Shown here piece after piece: positions 17,801 to 28,728 of a stretch of DNA of 43,066 nucleotides. The notes below the pieces were generated by a model that did no database searches, was not told the DNA's origin, and saw nothing but the letters and a program-made list of their open reading frames with translations. Every line of letters starts with the position of its first letter. Positions within the stretch are counted from its first letter, which is position 1. The stretch is from Gemmatimonas sp. (GTDB taxonomy: Bacteria; Gemmatimonadota; Gemmatimonadetes; Gemmatimonadales; Gemmatimonadaceae): the NCBI GenBank assembly GCA_021154325.1, contig JAJKIR010000061.1, positions 1-43,066 of the forward strand, written 5' to 3'. A program made the translations under genes and the position numbers.

Positions 17801-18002
17801 CGCCTTCGACTTGTTAGGCGCCCTCGAGGCGACCTCCGCCGCGCCAACGGAGGCACAGCAGCGAACGCTCGATCATCTCACGACCGAGCTGCGCGAGAAC
17901 ATCACGCAGCTGAACGAAGTGATAGCGACGCGTCTGCCAGACGTGCGCGCGAAGGTCAGCGCGGTCGTTGGAAATGTCGAGCCGGTGAAGCCGCCGGAGT
18001 GA
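14832..18002 (+). CDS. Secreted VPS10/BNR-repeat beta-propeller protein
   Basis: The 1056-residue protein begins with a signal peptide (about 1-21) and is filled with Asp-box/BNR repeats such as GVYRSLDGGTTWKHMG, GLYRTKDAGKSWQKV, ALWRSLDGGDSWERL and VFRTVDGGATWVSI. This is the sortilin/VPS10-like propeller also found in xyloglucanase-type proteins. About 860-960 form a beta-domain with a FlgD-like fold (VHRVVWDLRH and following), and the C-terminus is helical. It is exported, probably extracellular or outer-membrane-facing. Catalytic residues cannot be recognised, so the ligand or substrate is unknown. The upstream frame to 14772 is not needed. Confidence 0.85.
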   Translation: MRIAVAVLAVVATPFITAIAQPLRPTQPPAVPAQRVESAWPGSASWRHIGPASFGGRIDDIEAVPDNPSIVFVGTASGGIFRSRNNGVTWDPVFDAYGTALSIGDIAIAPSDPNVVWAGTGEPNSRQSSTWGDGVYRSLDGGTTWKHMGLRETQTIGRIVIDPRDPNVVFVAAAGHLWGSNEQRGLYRTKDAGKSWQKVLGVDENTGVIDVAIDRDGRTLFAATYQRRRRAWGFAGGGPGSALWRSLDGGDSWERLTSGLPAGNTGRIGIDISRSDPNVVFAVIENKSGGVFRSADRGATWTRQNPIDPRPSYYSQIRVDPQHPDRVWLLGTPLFVSVDGGKTFSSDSTYERIHVDHHALWIDPRHPDHMMLGNDGGLYFTYDGARHWDFVDNLPIGQFYDIAIDGRDPYWIYGGAQDNGTWGVPSRTYAKVGITNMDVVNIAYGDGFQAAVDPRDPRLIYANSQSGRAYVVDLETREEKGITPVPADRKEKYRFNWNTAILLSPNDPNTYYVGGNKLFKTSDRGSTWKEVSPDLTRNQDWKKLPLGGGFPDREAMTPSRDDGVSDYGTITTITESPRTAGTLYVGTDDGNVQMTSDGGAHWTDLTPRFRLAGARWVSKVLASRHQPRTAYVAFDGHNDDDMKPYVFRTVDGGATWVSIAGDLPDGIVVKTLAEDPRNPNLLFAGTEFGLYWTYDGGRHWSIASGNMPRVIVDRVIVNERNNDLVLGTHGRSIIVLDDIAPLEAGDPVVASEDVQLFPIRPATEIYEWRMLPFPGSAKFAAPNPPTGALISYSLKSEGTVTMAGAPALGANAPRSARTDSVASVKIQVLAADGSLVQEIAASGTPGVHRVVWDLRHQFKVPPPPDEEGWFGTLRAPYVLPGEYTVKLVARGREATQKVQVRADPRVVATPEALRARIDAGMKIGELHRAFVDASQAFERADAELGRLRSAMKESRNTSAAADSALRDLGVRVDSLRPRFRPQGFGSPMGRAFDLLGALEATSAAPTEAQQRTLDHLTTELRENITQLNEVIATRLPDVRAKVSAVVGNVEPVKPPE

Positions 18003-18012
18003 TGACAGCCGA

Positions 18013-18549
18013 TTAGCGAGGCGGCTGGTCGTGACCCGTGGCGATGGCGGCGTTCGTGCGCGCTTCCTTCACCATCTGCAGCGCCTTCTGCAGTTGCACG
18101 CCCGATAGAACCTCGTACGCATCGAGCTCGGCGTTGTGGAGGTTCGTCCGGAGCTGGCCTAGTGTCTCGGTGAGAACGGGATCGGGCGGCTCAGGGAGAT
18201 CGCCCTTGGAGTGCGGCGCCTTCTCGCGGCCGCGGCCCGCGCGCTCGAGCGAATCCAGCTCGCGCATTAGTGGCGTGTTGAGCGAATCGAGCTTGCGCTT
18301 GATCACGACGACGCTCGCGAGCTGCTCGCTCGTGAGTGAGAGCTCCCTGGCGTGTCCGATGATGATGTTCACGCCGTTCGCGAGCCGGAGCTCGAGCCCC
18401 GAGCCGATCTCCTTCATCGCCGGGTCGTCGCGATTGGGCGAACGGCCCACGCTCATGCTGCTGCCGCGCCCGCCGGGAAGCTGCGCGCGCCCCACCGCGC
18501 CGCTGGCGAGCAGCAGCACGGTGGCAATCGCCAATGTCGATGTCCTCAT
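18013..18549 (-). CDS. Periplasmic Spy/CpxP-like protein
   Basis: The 178-residue protein has a signal peptide (about 1-23) and an all-helical body with an LTxxQ-like segment (ELSLTSEQLASVVVIKRKLDSL), as in Spy/CpxP and related periplasmic proteins that guard the envelope. The start at 18549 lies 10 bases after the stop of the ADOP permease, so the two are probably co-transcribed. Family assignment is moderate because helical periplasmic proteins look alike. Confidence 0.68.
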   Translation of the reverse strand: MRTSTLAIATVLLLASGAVGRAQLPGGRGSSMSVGRSPNRDDPAMKEIGSGLELRLANGVNIIIGHARELSLTSEQLASVVVIKRKLDSLNTPLMRELDSLERAGRGREKAPHSKGDLPEPPDPVLTETLGQLRTNLHNAELDAYEVLSGVQLQKALQMVKEARTNAAIATGHDQPPR

Positions 18550-18559
18550 GCCATGGAAG

Positions 18560-21001
18560 CTACTCTGCGCGCATGGCGATGATCGGGTCCACCGCGGCGG
18601 CCCGGCGGGCCGGGAGATAACTGGCAATGCAGGCGACGGCAACGAACACGAGACCCACCACCGCGAAGGTCAGAGGGTCGGCCGGACCAACACCGAAGAG
18701 CAGGGACGCTATGAGCCGCATCAACGCGAACGCGCCCGCGATGCCGATGAGGATCCCGACGAGCGTCAGCGCCAATCCCTGGCCGATGACGAGCCGCACC
18801 ACGCGCTCGCGCTGCGCGCCGAGGGCGATGCGGATTCCCAACTCGCGCGTTCGCTGACTCACTGCGTAGGAGATGACGCCGTAGATGCCTAACGCCGCGA
18901 TGATCAACGCGATGGCGGCGAACGAGCCGAGCAGGATGGCGTAGAAGCGCGGCTGCGCTACGGACTCGGAGAGTGCCTCCGTCATCGTCTTCACGTCGAA
19001 GATCGGGAGATCAGGATCCACCCCTCGGATCGCGGCGCGGGCGCCGCTGATGATCAGCGACGGCGCGGCACTCGACCTCACGAGGAGGCTCACGTCGGTG
19101 AGTGGCGCCTGATCGAAGGGGAGGTACACGATTGCCGGAGGCGCCTCGCTCGGCCCGTACGCCTTCACGTCACCGACGATGCCGACGATCTCCCCGCCCG
19201 CGCTTACCGTGTCGGCCTTGCTCTCCGAGCGCTGCCGTCCCCAACCGATCGTGATGCGCTTTCCGATCGCATTCTCGTTCGGAAAGTACTGCCGTGCGAA
19301 CGCCTGACTCACGACCACCACCTGGGGAGCGTTAGGCAGATCGCCGTTCTGAAATCCGCGTCCGGCGAGCAGCGGAATGCCGAGCGTCGCGAAGAAACCG
19401 GGGGTGACCACTCGTGTGTCGGCAACCGTGCGCCGGTCCGGGGTGCTCGGTGGCTGGTCATCACGGTCGAAGGTCACGCGCATCCCGTTCTCGGACAGCG
19501 GCCGGCCAAAGGCGATGGCCGCGTGATCCACGTTAGGCATCGCCTGCACCAACTCCAACAGCCGGTCCGTGAACGCGATTTCTTGGCGATCCCACGGGTA
19601 TTTTGTCGCGGGGAGCGAGACACTCATCGTGACCACGTTGCTGGCGCGATAGCCGAGGTCCACGGTCGTGAGCGCGACGAAGCTGCGCGCCAGCAGCCCT
19701 GCCCCGATGAGGAGGACGACGGCAAGGGCCATCTCCGTGACGACCAGCATCCCGCGCGTTCGCCGGGTGCCGCGACGACCGCTCGAGCCGCGCGTGCTCT
19801 CCTTCAACATCTGGCCGACGTTGGTCTTCGCCGCATGGAGCGCGGGAACGAGGCCGAAGAGCAGCCCCGTCACGATCGCGAGCGCAATGCTGAAGCCGAG
19901 CACACGCGCGTCGATCGAGACCTCGGCGAGGCGTGGAACGCCGGCGGGGCCGAACGCCTTGACGGCATCCACGGCCCATGCCGCGAGGGAGGTCCCGATC
20001 ACGGCGCCCGCAAGCGACAGCAGCATGCTTTCGGTTACGAGTTGCCGTACGAGGACGCGACGTCCCGCGCCTAACGCGGTGCGGACCGCGATCTCCGTCT
20101 CGCGTGTCGAGGCGCGAACGAGGAGCAGATTGGCCACGTTGGCGCAAGCGATGAGGAGCACGAAGCCGACGCCACCGAGCATGACGAGCAGTGCCGGGCG
20201 GACCTTGCCGACGATGGATTCGCGCAGCGGGATCGCTGTCGCGCTGAAATGCGTGTTGCTCTGGGGATACCGTTGCTCCAGGCCTTTCGCGATCTGCGCC
20301 AGCTCGGTCGCCGCGCGTTCGACGCTCGCACCGGGCGCGAGACGTCCGACCGCTCGCAGATAATGGGCACCGCGATTCGACGGGTCGTCCTCGTCAGGCT
20401 CGGGAATGAGTGGAAGCCAGATATCCGTCGGACGAGGGACGTCGATCTGCGGCGCGACGCCGATGACCGTGTACGCACGGCCGTCGATAGTGATCTCGCT
20501 TCCGATGACGTGCGGATTCGCGCCGAATCGCGACTGCCAGAGACCATCCGACAGGACTGCCGTGCGCGCGGCGTTCTTCGCATCCTCGCTCGGTGCAAAG
20601 GCACGCCCGAGAATGGGCGAGACGCCGAGCACACCGAAGAAGTTCGCGTTCACGCGCGCGCCCGAAAGCCGGAGCGGCTCGCCCGACGTGCCCGTGAGGT
20701 TGTGTGTACCGATGTCGACCGCGGCCATCGCCGGCACGAGCTGGCTCTGGGCGCGGTAGTCCATGAAATCCTGATACGAGATCGGATTGCGCTTGCCGTC
20801 GCGCCCGATCGATGACACCGCGACGACGCGATTCGCATCGCGCAGCGGGAGCCCTTCGAGGAGCACGCCGTTCACGATGCTGAAGACGGCAGTCGTCGCG
20901 CCGATGGCGAGCGAGAGAGTGCCGATCACGATTGCCGTGAAGCCGGGCGTTCGCATCAGCTTCCGCACGGAGTAGCGGACGTCGCGGACGAGAGTATCCA
21001 C
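18560..21001 (-). CDS. MacB/FtsX-type orphan ABC permease (ADOP family)
   Basis: The 813-residue protein has a duplicated MacB-like design. An N-terminal helix (MRTPGFTAIVIGTLSLAIGATTAVFSIVNGVLL) leads to a periplasmic MacB domain (about 50-270) and three helices with GFVLLIACANVANLLLVRASTRETEIAVR. A second helix, periplasmic domain and final helices follow, with SYAVSQRTRELGIRIALGAQ and a closing LPARRAAAVDPIIAMR. No ATPase is encoded beside it, typical for this family, whose role is not settled. It lacks the prefix domain present in the divergent paralogue at 21674. Confidence 0.93.
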   Translation of the reverse strand: MDTLVRDVRYSVRKLMRTPGFTAIVIGTLSLAIGATTAVFSIVNGVLLEGLPLRDANRVVAVSSIGRDGKRNPISYQDFMDYRAQSQLVPAMAAVDIGTHNLTGTSGEPLRLSGARVNANFFGVLGVSPILGRAFAPSEDAKNAARTAVLSDGLWQSRFGANPHVIGSEITIDGRAYTVIGVAPQIDVPRPTDIWLPLIPEPDEDDPSNRGAHYLRAVGRLAPGASVERAATELAQIAKGLEQRYPQSNTHFSATAIPLRESIVGKVRPALLVMLGGVGFVLLIACANVANLLLVRASTRETEIAVRTALGAGRRVLVRQLVTESMLLSLAGAVIGTSLAAWAVDAVKAFGPAGVPRLAEVSIDARVLGFSIALAIVTGLLFGLVPALHAAKTNVGQMLKESTRGSSGRRGTRRTRGMLVVTEMALAVVLLIGAGLLARSFVALTTVDLGYRASNVVTMSVSLPATKYPWDRQEIAFTDRLLELVQAMPNVDHAAIAFGRPLSENGMRVTFDRDDQPPSTPDRRTVADTRVVTPGFFATLGIPLLAGRGFQNGDLPNAPQVVVVSQAFARQYFPNENAIGKRITIGWGRQRSESKADTVSAGGEIVGIVGDVKAYGPSEAPPAIVYLPFDQAPLTDVSLLVRSSAAPSLIISGARAAIRGVDPDLPIFDVKTMTEALSESVAQPRFYAILLGSFAAIALIIAALGIYGVISYAVSQRTRELGIRIALGAQRERVVRLVIGQGLALTLVGILIGIAGAFALMRLIASLLFGVGPADPLTFAVVGLVFVAVACIASYLPARRAAAVDPIIAMRAE

Positions 21002-21006
21002 TTTGG

Positions 21007-21060
21007 TGATTGGTGGTCGGTGGTCGGTGGTCCGTCGATGGTTGACGGTCGACGGTCAAC
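21007..21060. repeat. GGTGGTC word repeat (family B)
   Basis: This lies at the start of the 328-base gap between the divergent permease and PadR genes. GGTGGTC/GGTCGGT words are repeated (21012-21032), then GTTGAC (21041-21046) faces GTCAAC (21055-21060). The 17-base word GTGGTCGGTGGTCGGTG also occurs at 29376-29392. The rest of the gap, up to the operator at 21253, shows nothing I can name. Confidence 0.65.
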
Positions 21061-21252
21061 GGTGGCAGTGGAACTAGCATGCCGAAGTCGAGCGGGGTCA
21101 ACTCGCCGACTGATAACGGTTTGCTCATTCGCGCTCGGGTGGTGAGCGTCCGGTCGTGGGACCAGCGTTCCGAAAGCGGACAGCCGACCGCGACACGGAG
21201 CCCGTTCATCCGGCGGCCCAACCGCCTTGGCCACCGCGGCTTGACGCGGCCT

Positions 21253-21300
21253 GAGGGTGTAGACACCATACACCCTCGTGGGTGTAGGTGATCTACACCC
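21253..21300 (+). promoter_or_regulatory. Double PadR operator
   Basis: Two perfect dyads follow each other: GAGGGTGTA (21253-21261) with TACACCCTC (21269-21277), and GGGTGTAG (21280-21287) with CTACACCC (21293-21300). GGGTGTA thus occurs four times in 48 bases. A TTGACG -35 candidate lies at 21241-21246, and the PadR start is at 21330. Autoregulation of the PadR-permease pair, and perhaps of the divergent permease at 21001, is the likely role. Confidence 0.82.
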
Positions 21301-21329
21301 TCACGCACTCCCTCTCGACCAACGAACGA

Positions 21330-21673
21330 ATGCCGCTCTCCCGCATCGAGCTCCTGCAGGGCACGCTCGACATGATTGTCCTCCAGACGCTGCGCTGGGG
21401 CCCGCGGCACGGCTATGGACTCGTGCAGATGATCCGCACCAACTCGCGCGGCGTGCTGCAGGTCGACACCGGCTCGCTCTATCCCGCGCTGCATCGGCTC
21501 GAGCGTGAAGGCTCCATCGCCGCCTCCTGGGAGATCTCGGAGAACCGGCAGCGGGTTCGCGTCTACCGCCTCACGCCCGCCGGTCGCAAGCGGCTCGCAG
21601 CCGAGCGATCGAAGTGGGATCAGCTATCGGAAGCCATCGCCGGCATCTTCACGCCGCCCGTTCCGGAGGAGAC

Positions 21674-21677
<4 letters not shown>
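21330..21677 (+). CDS. PadR-family transcriptional repressor controlling the ADOP permease
   Basis: Starting at the ATG at 21330, the 115-residue protein is a single PadR winged helix: ELLQGTLDMIVLQTL, HGYGLVQMIRT, LQVDTGSLYPALHRLEREGSI, RVYRLTPAGRKRL. The earlier GTG at 21288 lies inside the operator and is unlikely. Its stop overlaps the permease start (ATGA at 21674), so repressor and permease are translated together. PadR-ADOP pairs are a common arrangement in Acidobacteriota-like genomes. Confidence 0.93.
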
Positions 21678-24355
<2,678 letters not shown>

Positions 24356-24376
24356 AAAGAGCGGAGGGATGTGAGA

Positions 24377-24402
24377 CTGAGCTCTCAGATCTGAGAGCTC
24401 AG
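24377..24402. terminator. 26-bp perfect palindrome between convergent genes (family C)
   Basis: The 13 bases CTGAGCTCTCAGA are followed at once by their exact complement, with no spacer. A small palindrome ACTCGAGT follows at 24403-24410. It fills the 66-base gap between the permease stop (24355) and the convergent lipoprotein stop (24422), so a bidirectional terminator is likely. The same 26 bases with a single change occur at 35798-35823. Confidence 0.65.
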
Positions 24403-24421
24403 ACTCGAGTCCATCTGACGT

Positions 24422-24682
24422 CTACCAATCCCACTGCTGGAAAGGACTGAACGGCTTCTGCGTCATCTGCCAGCCGAAGGCGCTGCTCTGCAGCATGCTC
24501 GACATTTGGCGCGTAGCCCGCGGGTTGTGCTGGCCGTAGATGACCATCGACTCGGCCTGATATCCCAGCTCCCGTCCGTTCTCGCGCGCGCGGGCCGAAA
24601 CGTGGAAGCAGCCCGCAAGCGCCGAGGCCGTGGCGACCGCGATGAGGAGTTTGGCAATGCCCAGGGCTCGACTGTCACGCAT
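24422..24682 (-). CDS. Small lipoprotein of unknown function
   Basis: The ATG at 24682 has a good ribosome site (GGAGG) and opens an 86-residue protein with a lipobox at C25 (ASALAGC). The mature part is short and polar (ENGRELGYQAESMVIYGQHNPRA), with a Trp/Gln-rich end (SPFQQWDW). I recognise no family. Confidence 0.65.
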   Translation of the reverse strand: MRDSRALGIAKLLIAVATASALAGCFHVSARARENGRELGYQAESMVIYGQHNPRATRQMSSMLQSSAFGWQMTQKPFSPFQQWDW

Positions 24683-24844
24683 CCGGACCTCCACGTTGGA
24701 ATTTGTATGCAAAGTCGTCGTGCATAGGACGTTCCGCAAGATTCCAGGAAACGCCTTTACTCTGGGACACGCGATTCGCGTTTCACCCTCATTCGGGGCT
24801 TTGCCAAGATCGATGTCGGCGCTCGTGCGCTATCTTGTGCACCG

Positions 24845-26020
24845 ATGCCAGACCTCGTCTTCCACGACACGCCGCGTTTCCCGCGCGGCTTTCGCTGCGC
24901 GAGCCGACTCGTCGGCCTGAAGAGCAGCGGGAAGGATCTCGCGCTCTTCGTCAGCGACGTCGACGCGGCGGCCGCGGCTGTCTTCACCCGTAATCATTTT
25001 CCCGGCGCGCCCGTCATTGTGGGCCGCGAGACAATTCGCGGTGGACGGCTCCGGGCGGTCGTCGTGAACAGCAAGGTGAGCAACGTTGCGACTGGCGCCC
25101 GCGGCATCGACGACGCGCGACGGATGGCCGGCGCCGCGGCAGCAGAGATTGGTACGACCGCCGACCGCGTGCTCGTGAGCTCTACGGGAGTGATCGGCGT
25201 GCGCCTCCCGATCGAGAAAATCGAGGCTGGGCTCCGTGGGATCGCACACGATCTCCAGGACGACCCACTCGTCGGCGCCGCGGGGATCATGACGACCGAT
25301 ACACATCCCAAGGCTCTCTCCGCGAGCGTGGGGGGCGCGACGATCACGTGGGTGGCGAAGGGCTCGGGAATGATCGAGCCCAACATGGCGACGATGCTCG
25401 CATACATCTTCACCGACGCGCGTATCGATCGCGCGACGCTCGACCGGATGCTTCGCGGGGCAGTACGCGATTCCTTCAACATGCTTTCGGTCGATACGGA
25501 CACGAGCACCTCCGATACCTGTGCGATCCTCGCAAACGGCCATGCCGGTGCAATCCAGATCGCGGATCTCGAGCAAACGCTCATCGGTGGCTGCGTTCGC
25601 ATGACGGAGATTCTCGCCCGTGACGGCGAAGGCGCGTCGCATCTTCTCCGCGCCACCGCGCGCGGCGCGGCGAACGACGAGGATGCGCGGCGCGTCGCGA
25701 AATCCCTCGTGAACTCGCCGCTCGTGAAGACGATGGTGCACGGCGCGGATCCGAACGTGGGACGTCTCCTCATGGCCGTCGGCAAGTGCTTCGACTGCAC
25801 GATTCGGCCGGAGTCGACCGACGTGTGGATCAATGGCCATCAGGTGGTGCGCGGCGGCGCGCGAGTGGATTTCGAGGACGCGGCGGTCCGCGACGCGCTC
25901 CGAGCGGACGTCATCGATCTCGAGGTCGATCTCGGCATTGGGACGGCGTCGGCGCGCGCGTATGGTTGCGATCTCACCAAAGGCTACATCGAGGAGAACG
26001 CAGCGTACTACTCGAGTTGA
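24845..26020 (+). CDS. argJ: Glutamate N-acetyltransferase / ornithine acetyltransferase, variant
   Basis: ArgJ moves an acetyl group between N-acetylornithine and glutamate in arginine synthesis, and cleaves itself before a Thr. The 391-residue protein has the self-cleavage segment KGSGMIEPNMATML with nucleophile T183, the oxyanion-hole STGVIG (113-118) and SFNMLSVDTDTSTSDT. The usual NSGNANACTG loop is NSKVSNVATG (75-84), a clear departure. No other arginine gene is nearby. The overall fold and cleavage site fit ArgJ; substrate range could differ. Confidence 0.88.
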   Translation: MPDLVFHDTPRFPRGFRCASRLVGLKSSGKDLALFVSDVDAAAAAVFTRNHFPGAPVIVGRETIRGGRLRAVVVNSKVSNVATGARGIDDARRMAGAAAAEIGTTADRVLVSSTGVIGVRLPIEKIEAGLRGIAHDLQDDPLVGAAGIMTTDTHPKALSASVGGATITWVAKGSGMIEPNMATMLAYIFTDARIDRATLDRMLRGAVRDSFNMLSVDTDTSTSDTCAILANGHAGAIQIADLEQTLIGGCVRMTEILARDGEGASHLLRATARGAANDEDARRVAKSLVNSPLVKTMVHGADPNVGRLLMAVGKCFDCTIRPESTDVWINGHQVVRGGARVDFEDAAVRDALRADVIDLEVDLGIGTASARAYGCDLTKGYIEENAAYYSS

Positions 26021-26055
26021 GCAGGCACATTCATCAGCGGAGGCACGGTCTCGTT

Positions 26056-27081
26056 ATGCGGAAAGGGATGATCGCATCAGCACTTCTCCTGGGCGCGACG
26101 GCGGCCGCGGCGCAGCAGCCCGCGCTCGTGGTGCTCAACAAAGCCCAGGCATCGGCGTCGATCATCTCACTCGCCGACGGCCGCACGATCGCGACGATGC
26201 CGGTGGGCGACGGTCCCCACGAGCTCGCGATCTCACCCGATGGTCGGTGGGCGGTCGCGGCCAACTACGGCGGCCGCACTCCCGGCAACTCCCTCACCGT
26301 GCTCGATCTCAAGACGCGCCGTCCCGTACGCACCATCGACCTTGGGAGCTACACGCGTCCGCACGGAATCGCGTGGCTGCCGGACGGAAAGCGCGTCGTC
26401 GTCACGTCCGAGCAGGCGAAGGCACTCGTCGTCGTCGACGTGCCTAACGGGCGCGTCGATCGCGCGATCAGCACCGGACAGCCGGGGCACCTGATGACCC
26501 TCTCGCGGGACGGCCACCGCGCGTGGACAGCGAACATCGCTACCGGAAGCATGTCGCTCGTCGACCTGGATCGCGGCGCGGTCGTGAAAACGGTCGTTAC
26601 CGGCAAGGGTCCCGAGGGACACGACGTCTCGCCTGACGGTCGCGAGCTGTGGGCCGCCGATCGCACGCTCAACCGCATCACGGTGCTCGATGCGAGCACG
26701 CTCGATTCACTCGCGAGCATCCCGACGGGCGAGTTCCCCAATCGCGTCCATTTCACTCCAGATGGACGATGGGTGCTCGTGTCGAACATTCGGTCCGGGA
26801 CAGTCGACGTCATCGATGCCACCACGCGTCAGCCGATCGACAAGATCTCCTTCGCCTTCGACTCCACCCAGGCGAATGCAACGATGCTCGGCGCGATGGG
26901 TCGGTCACCGCAGCCGGAAGGGATTCTCATCGCGCCAGACGGCAAGCGCGCATGGATCGCCCTGTCCGCGAAGAACCGGCTGGCCGAGGTCGATCTTTCG
27001 ACGAGAAAGGTCGTTCGGTACCTGACTACGGGTCAGGAGCCGGACGGGATGGGATACGTCGCGGCGCTCCCGACACCCTGA
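26056..27081 (+). CDS. Secreted YVTN-type beta-propeller protein
   Basis: From the ATG at 26056 the 341-residue product has a signal peptide (about 1-19, ending AAAAQ) and seven-bladed propeller repeats of the YVTN type. Each repeat carries an SPDGRWAVAAN-like turn and a VLDLKTRRPVRTIDLG-like strand pair; LSRDGHRAWTAN, VSPDGRELWAAD and FTPDGRWVLVSN are others. Such periplasmic or surface propellers bind partners or cofactors; no catalytic motif is seen. It starts 35 bases after argJ, so read-through from that gene is possible. Confidence 0.82.
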   Translation: MRKGMIASALLLGATAAAAQQPALVVLNKAQASASIISLADGRTIATMPVGDGPHELAISPDGRWAVAANYGGRTPGNSLTVLDLKTRRPVRTIDLGSYTRPHGIAWLPDGKRVVVTSEQAKALVVVDVPNGRVDRAISTGQPGHLMTLSRDGHRAWTANIATGSMSLVDLDRGAVVKTVVTGKGPEGHDVSPDGRELWAADRTLNRITVLDASTLDSLASIPTGEFPNRVHFTPDGRWVLVSNIRSGTVDVIDATTRQPIDKISFAFDSTQANATMLGAMGRSPQPEGILIAPDGKRAWIALSAKNRLAEVDLSTRKVVRYLTTGQEPDGMGYVAALPTP

Positions 27082-27094
27082 CTCCTATCGGTGA

Positions 27095-27622
27095 CTACAT
27101 GTAGCGCGCGATCGCCATCGTCGTCGCGGACAGCACGAGAAGGACGCTCATGATCGTGAGCGCGCGCTGCATCTTCCGCTGCAGCGGCTCTGCTTCGGCG
27201 ACGAGACTGGACGGAGGCGCGCCGCCACTGCGTTGCGCCTCCTGCATCCGCTGCGCGATCTCACCGAGCTTTTTGCCGGTGGGCTTACCCATTGCACCGC
27301 CGACGCCGGCGGCGGCAATGGCGAGGAGAGCGCCGAGGCCGAGCGTCATTCCCGTCCGCGATCTTCCGAAACCGCCGCCGGACATCCGCGAATCCAGGCC
27401 GTAGAGCGCGAATCCGGCGAGGATCGCGAGCGTCATCGCGACGTTGATCCAGAGCTGGAGACGCTGCCGTTGCATCAGCTGGCCCATGAGCGGTCCCGCG
27501 CCCGGACCGATTGCGCGCGCGGCCGGCATGAGGAACGCCGCGAGGAAGAGTGTGGCGCCGACCCAGAAAATGCCGGCGAGGATGTGCACGAGACGCAGCA
27601 ACGCCATGACGGTGTTGTTCAT
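27095..27622 (-). CDS. Integral membrane protein, four helices
   Basis: The ATG at 27622 gives 175 residues with four transmembrane helices (about 5-28, 50-72, 84-104 and 150-172). LLRLVHILAGIFWVGATLF near the N-terminus, with His and Trp in the first helix, recalls the CopD/DUF2269-type membrane family, some of which bind haem or copper. That placement is suggestive only. It starts 4 bases after the aldo/keto reductase stop, so the two are probably one operon. Confidence 0.72.
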   Translation of the reverse strand: MNNTVMALLRLVHILAGIFWVGATLFLAAFLMPAARAIGPGAGPLMGQLMQRQRLQLWINVAMTLAILAGFALYGLDSRMSGGGFGRSRTGMTLGLGALLAIAAAGVGGAMGKPTGKKLGEIAQRMQEAQRSGGAPPSSLVAEAEPLQRKMQRALTIMSVLLVLSATTMAIARYM

Positions 27623-27626
27623 GCGC

Positions 27627-28541
27627 TCAACTATACACCGCCAGGGCGTCCACCGCTGCCCGCTCGTCCTCCGGCAGTCGCCAGGCCGCCGCGGATGCGT
27701 TTCCGCGCGCCTGCTCCGGCTTGGTCGCACCGGCGATCACCGAAGCAACCGCCGGGTGCGCGAGGAGCCATCCGATTGCAAGCTCGAGGAGCGTGTGTCG
27801 CTTGCGCTCCGCGAAGTGCATCAGCTCCTCGACCGCGGCGAGGTTCTCGTCGGCGAGCAGACCGCTTCCTTCGGCGAGGCGCGTTCCCTTCGGCAGAGGG
27901 TGGCCGCGGCGATACTTGCCCGTAAGGAGGCCACTCGCGAGCGGGTAGTACGGGATGAAGGCCAGGCCCAACCGCTCACATTCCGGGAGCACTTCGGTCT
28001 CGGGCTCGCGATGCATGAGACTATACTCATTCTGCACACTGGCGAATCCCGCGCAACCGGGCTTCACCGCCTGCGCGGCCTCGCGCAGCTGCGCCGCCGA
28101 GAAGTTCGAGCATCCGATCTCGCGCACCTTGCCCTGCTTGACCAGCTCGTCGAGCGCGCCGAGGGTGTCGGCAATGGGAACGCTCGGGTCGGGTGAGTGG
28201 AGTTGAAAGAGGTCTATATAGTCGGTGGCGAGACGCTGAAGACTCGCTTCGGCCGCGCGGCGCACATTGTCGGGATGGCCGCGCCGGTGGGGCGGTGCCG
28301 TCTTGTAGCCGAACTTCGTCGCCACGACAACGCTCTGCCGCCGTCCGCGCAGAGCACGTCCGAGGTATTCCTCGCTCAGTCCGTCGCCATAGAGCTCGGC
28401 CGTATCCAAGAAATCGATGCCCGCATCCAGCGCTGCGTGAACGACCGCGGCGGTTGCGTCAGCATCGAGACGCCAGCCGAAGTTGTTGCATCCCAAGCCG
28501 ATGACCGAGACCTCGAGCGAGCCGATGCGTCTGTGCTCCAT
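27627..28541 (-). CDS. Aldo/keto reductase
   Basis: This 304-residue NADPH-dependent oxidoreductase has the TIM-barrel family's tetrad visible: D46 and Y51 (FLDTAELYG), K76 (ATKFGY) and H115 (FQLHSPDP). The C-terminal cofactor-binding segment VASVIAGATKPEQARGNASA is also present. Substrates in this group are small aldehydes and ketones; the natural one is unknown. The membrane protein gene follows 4 bases downstream. Confidence 0.92.
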   Translation of the reverse strand: MEHRRIGSLEVSVIGLGCNNFGWRLDADATAAVVHAALDAGIDFLDTAELYGDGLSEEYLGRALRGRRQSVVVATKFGYKTAPPHRRGHPDNVRRAAEASLQRLATDYIDLFQLHSPDPSVPIADTLGALDELVKQGKVREIGCSNFSAAQLREAAQAVKPGCAGFASVQNEYSLMHREPETEVLPECERLGLAFIPYYPLASGLLTGKYRRGHPLPKGTRLAEGSGLLADENLAAVEELMHFAERKRHTLLELAIGWLLAHPAVASVIAGATKPEQARGNASAAAWRLPEDERAAVDALAVYS

Positions 28542-28728
28542 CTTGATTCTCCCCTGGACGTGGCTCCCCCATGGGCATGCTGCGTTCCCGAAATGTGTCG
28601 GAGGTCACGACCATCGGCTCTCGGCTGAGAGATCGGCGATCAGTACGCTTCTTGCTTCAGCCACTGACGCTGTCGACCGGCGTCGCGGATGAACGCCGGC
28701 AACTTCAACGGACCTGGAGGAAACCACC

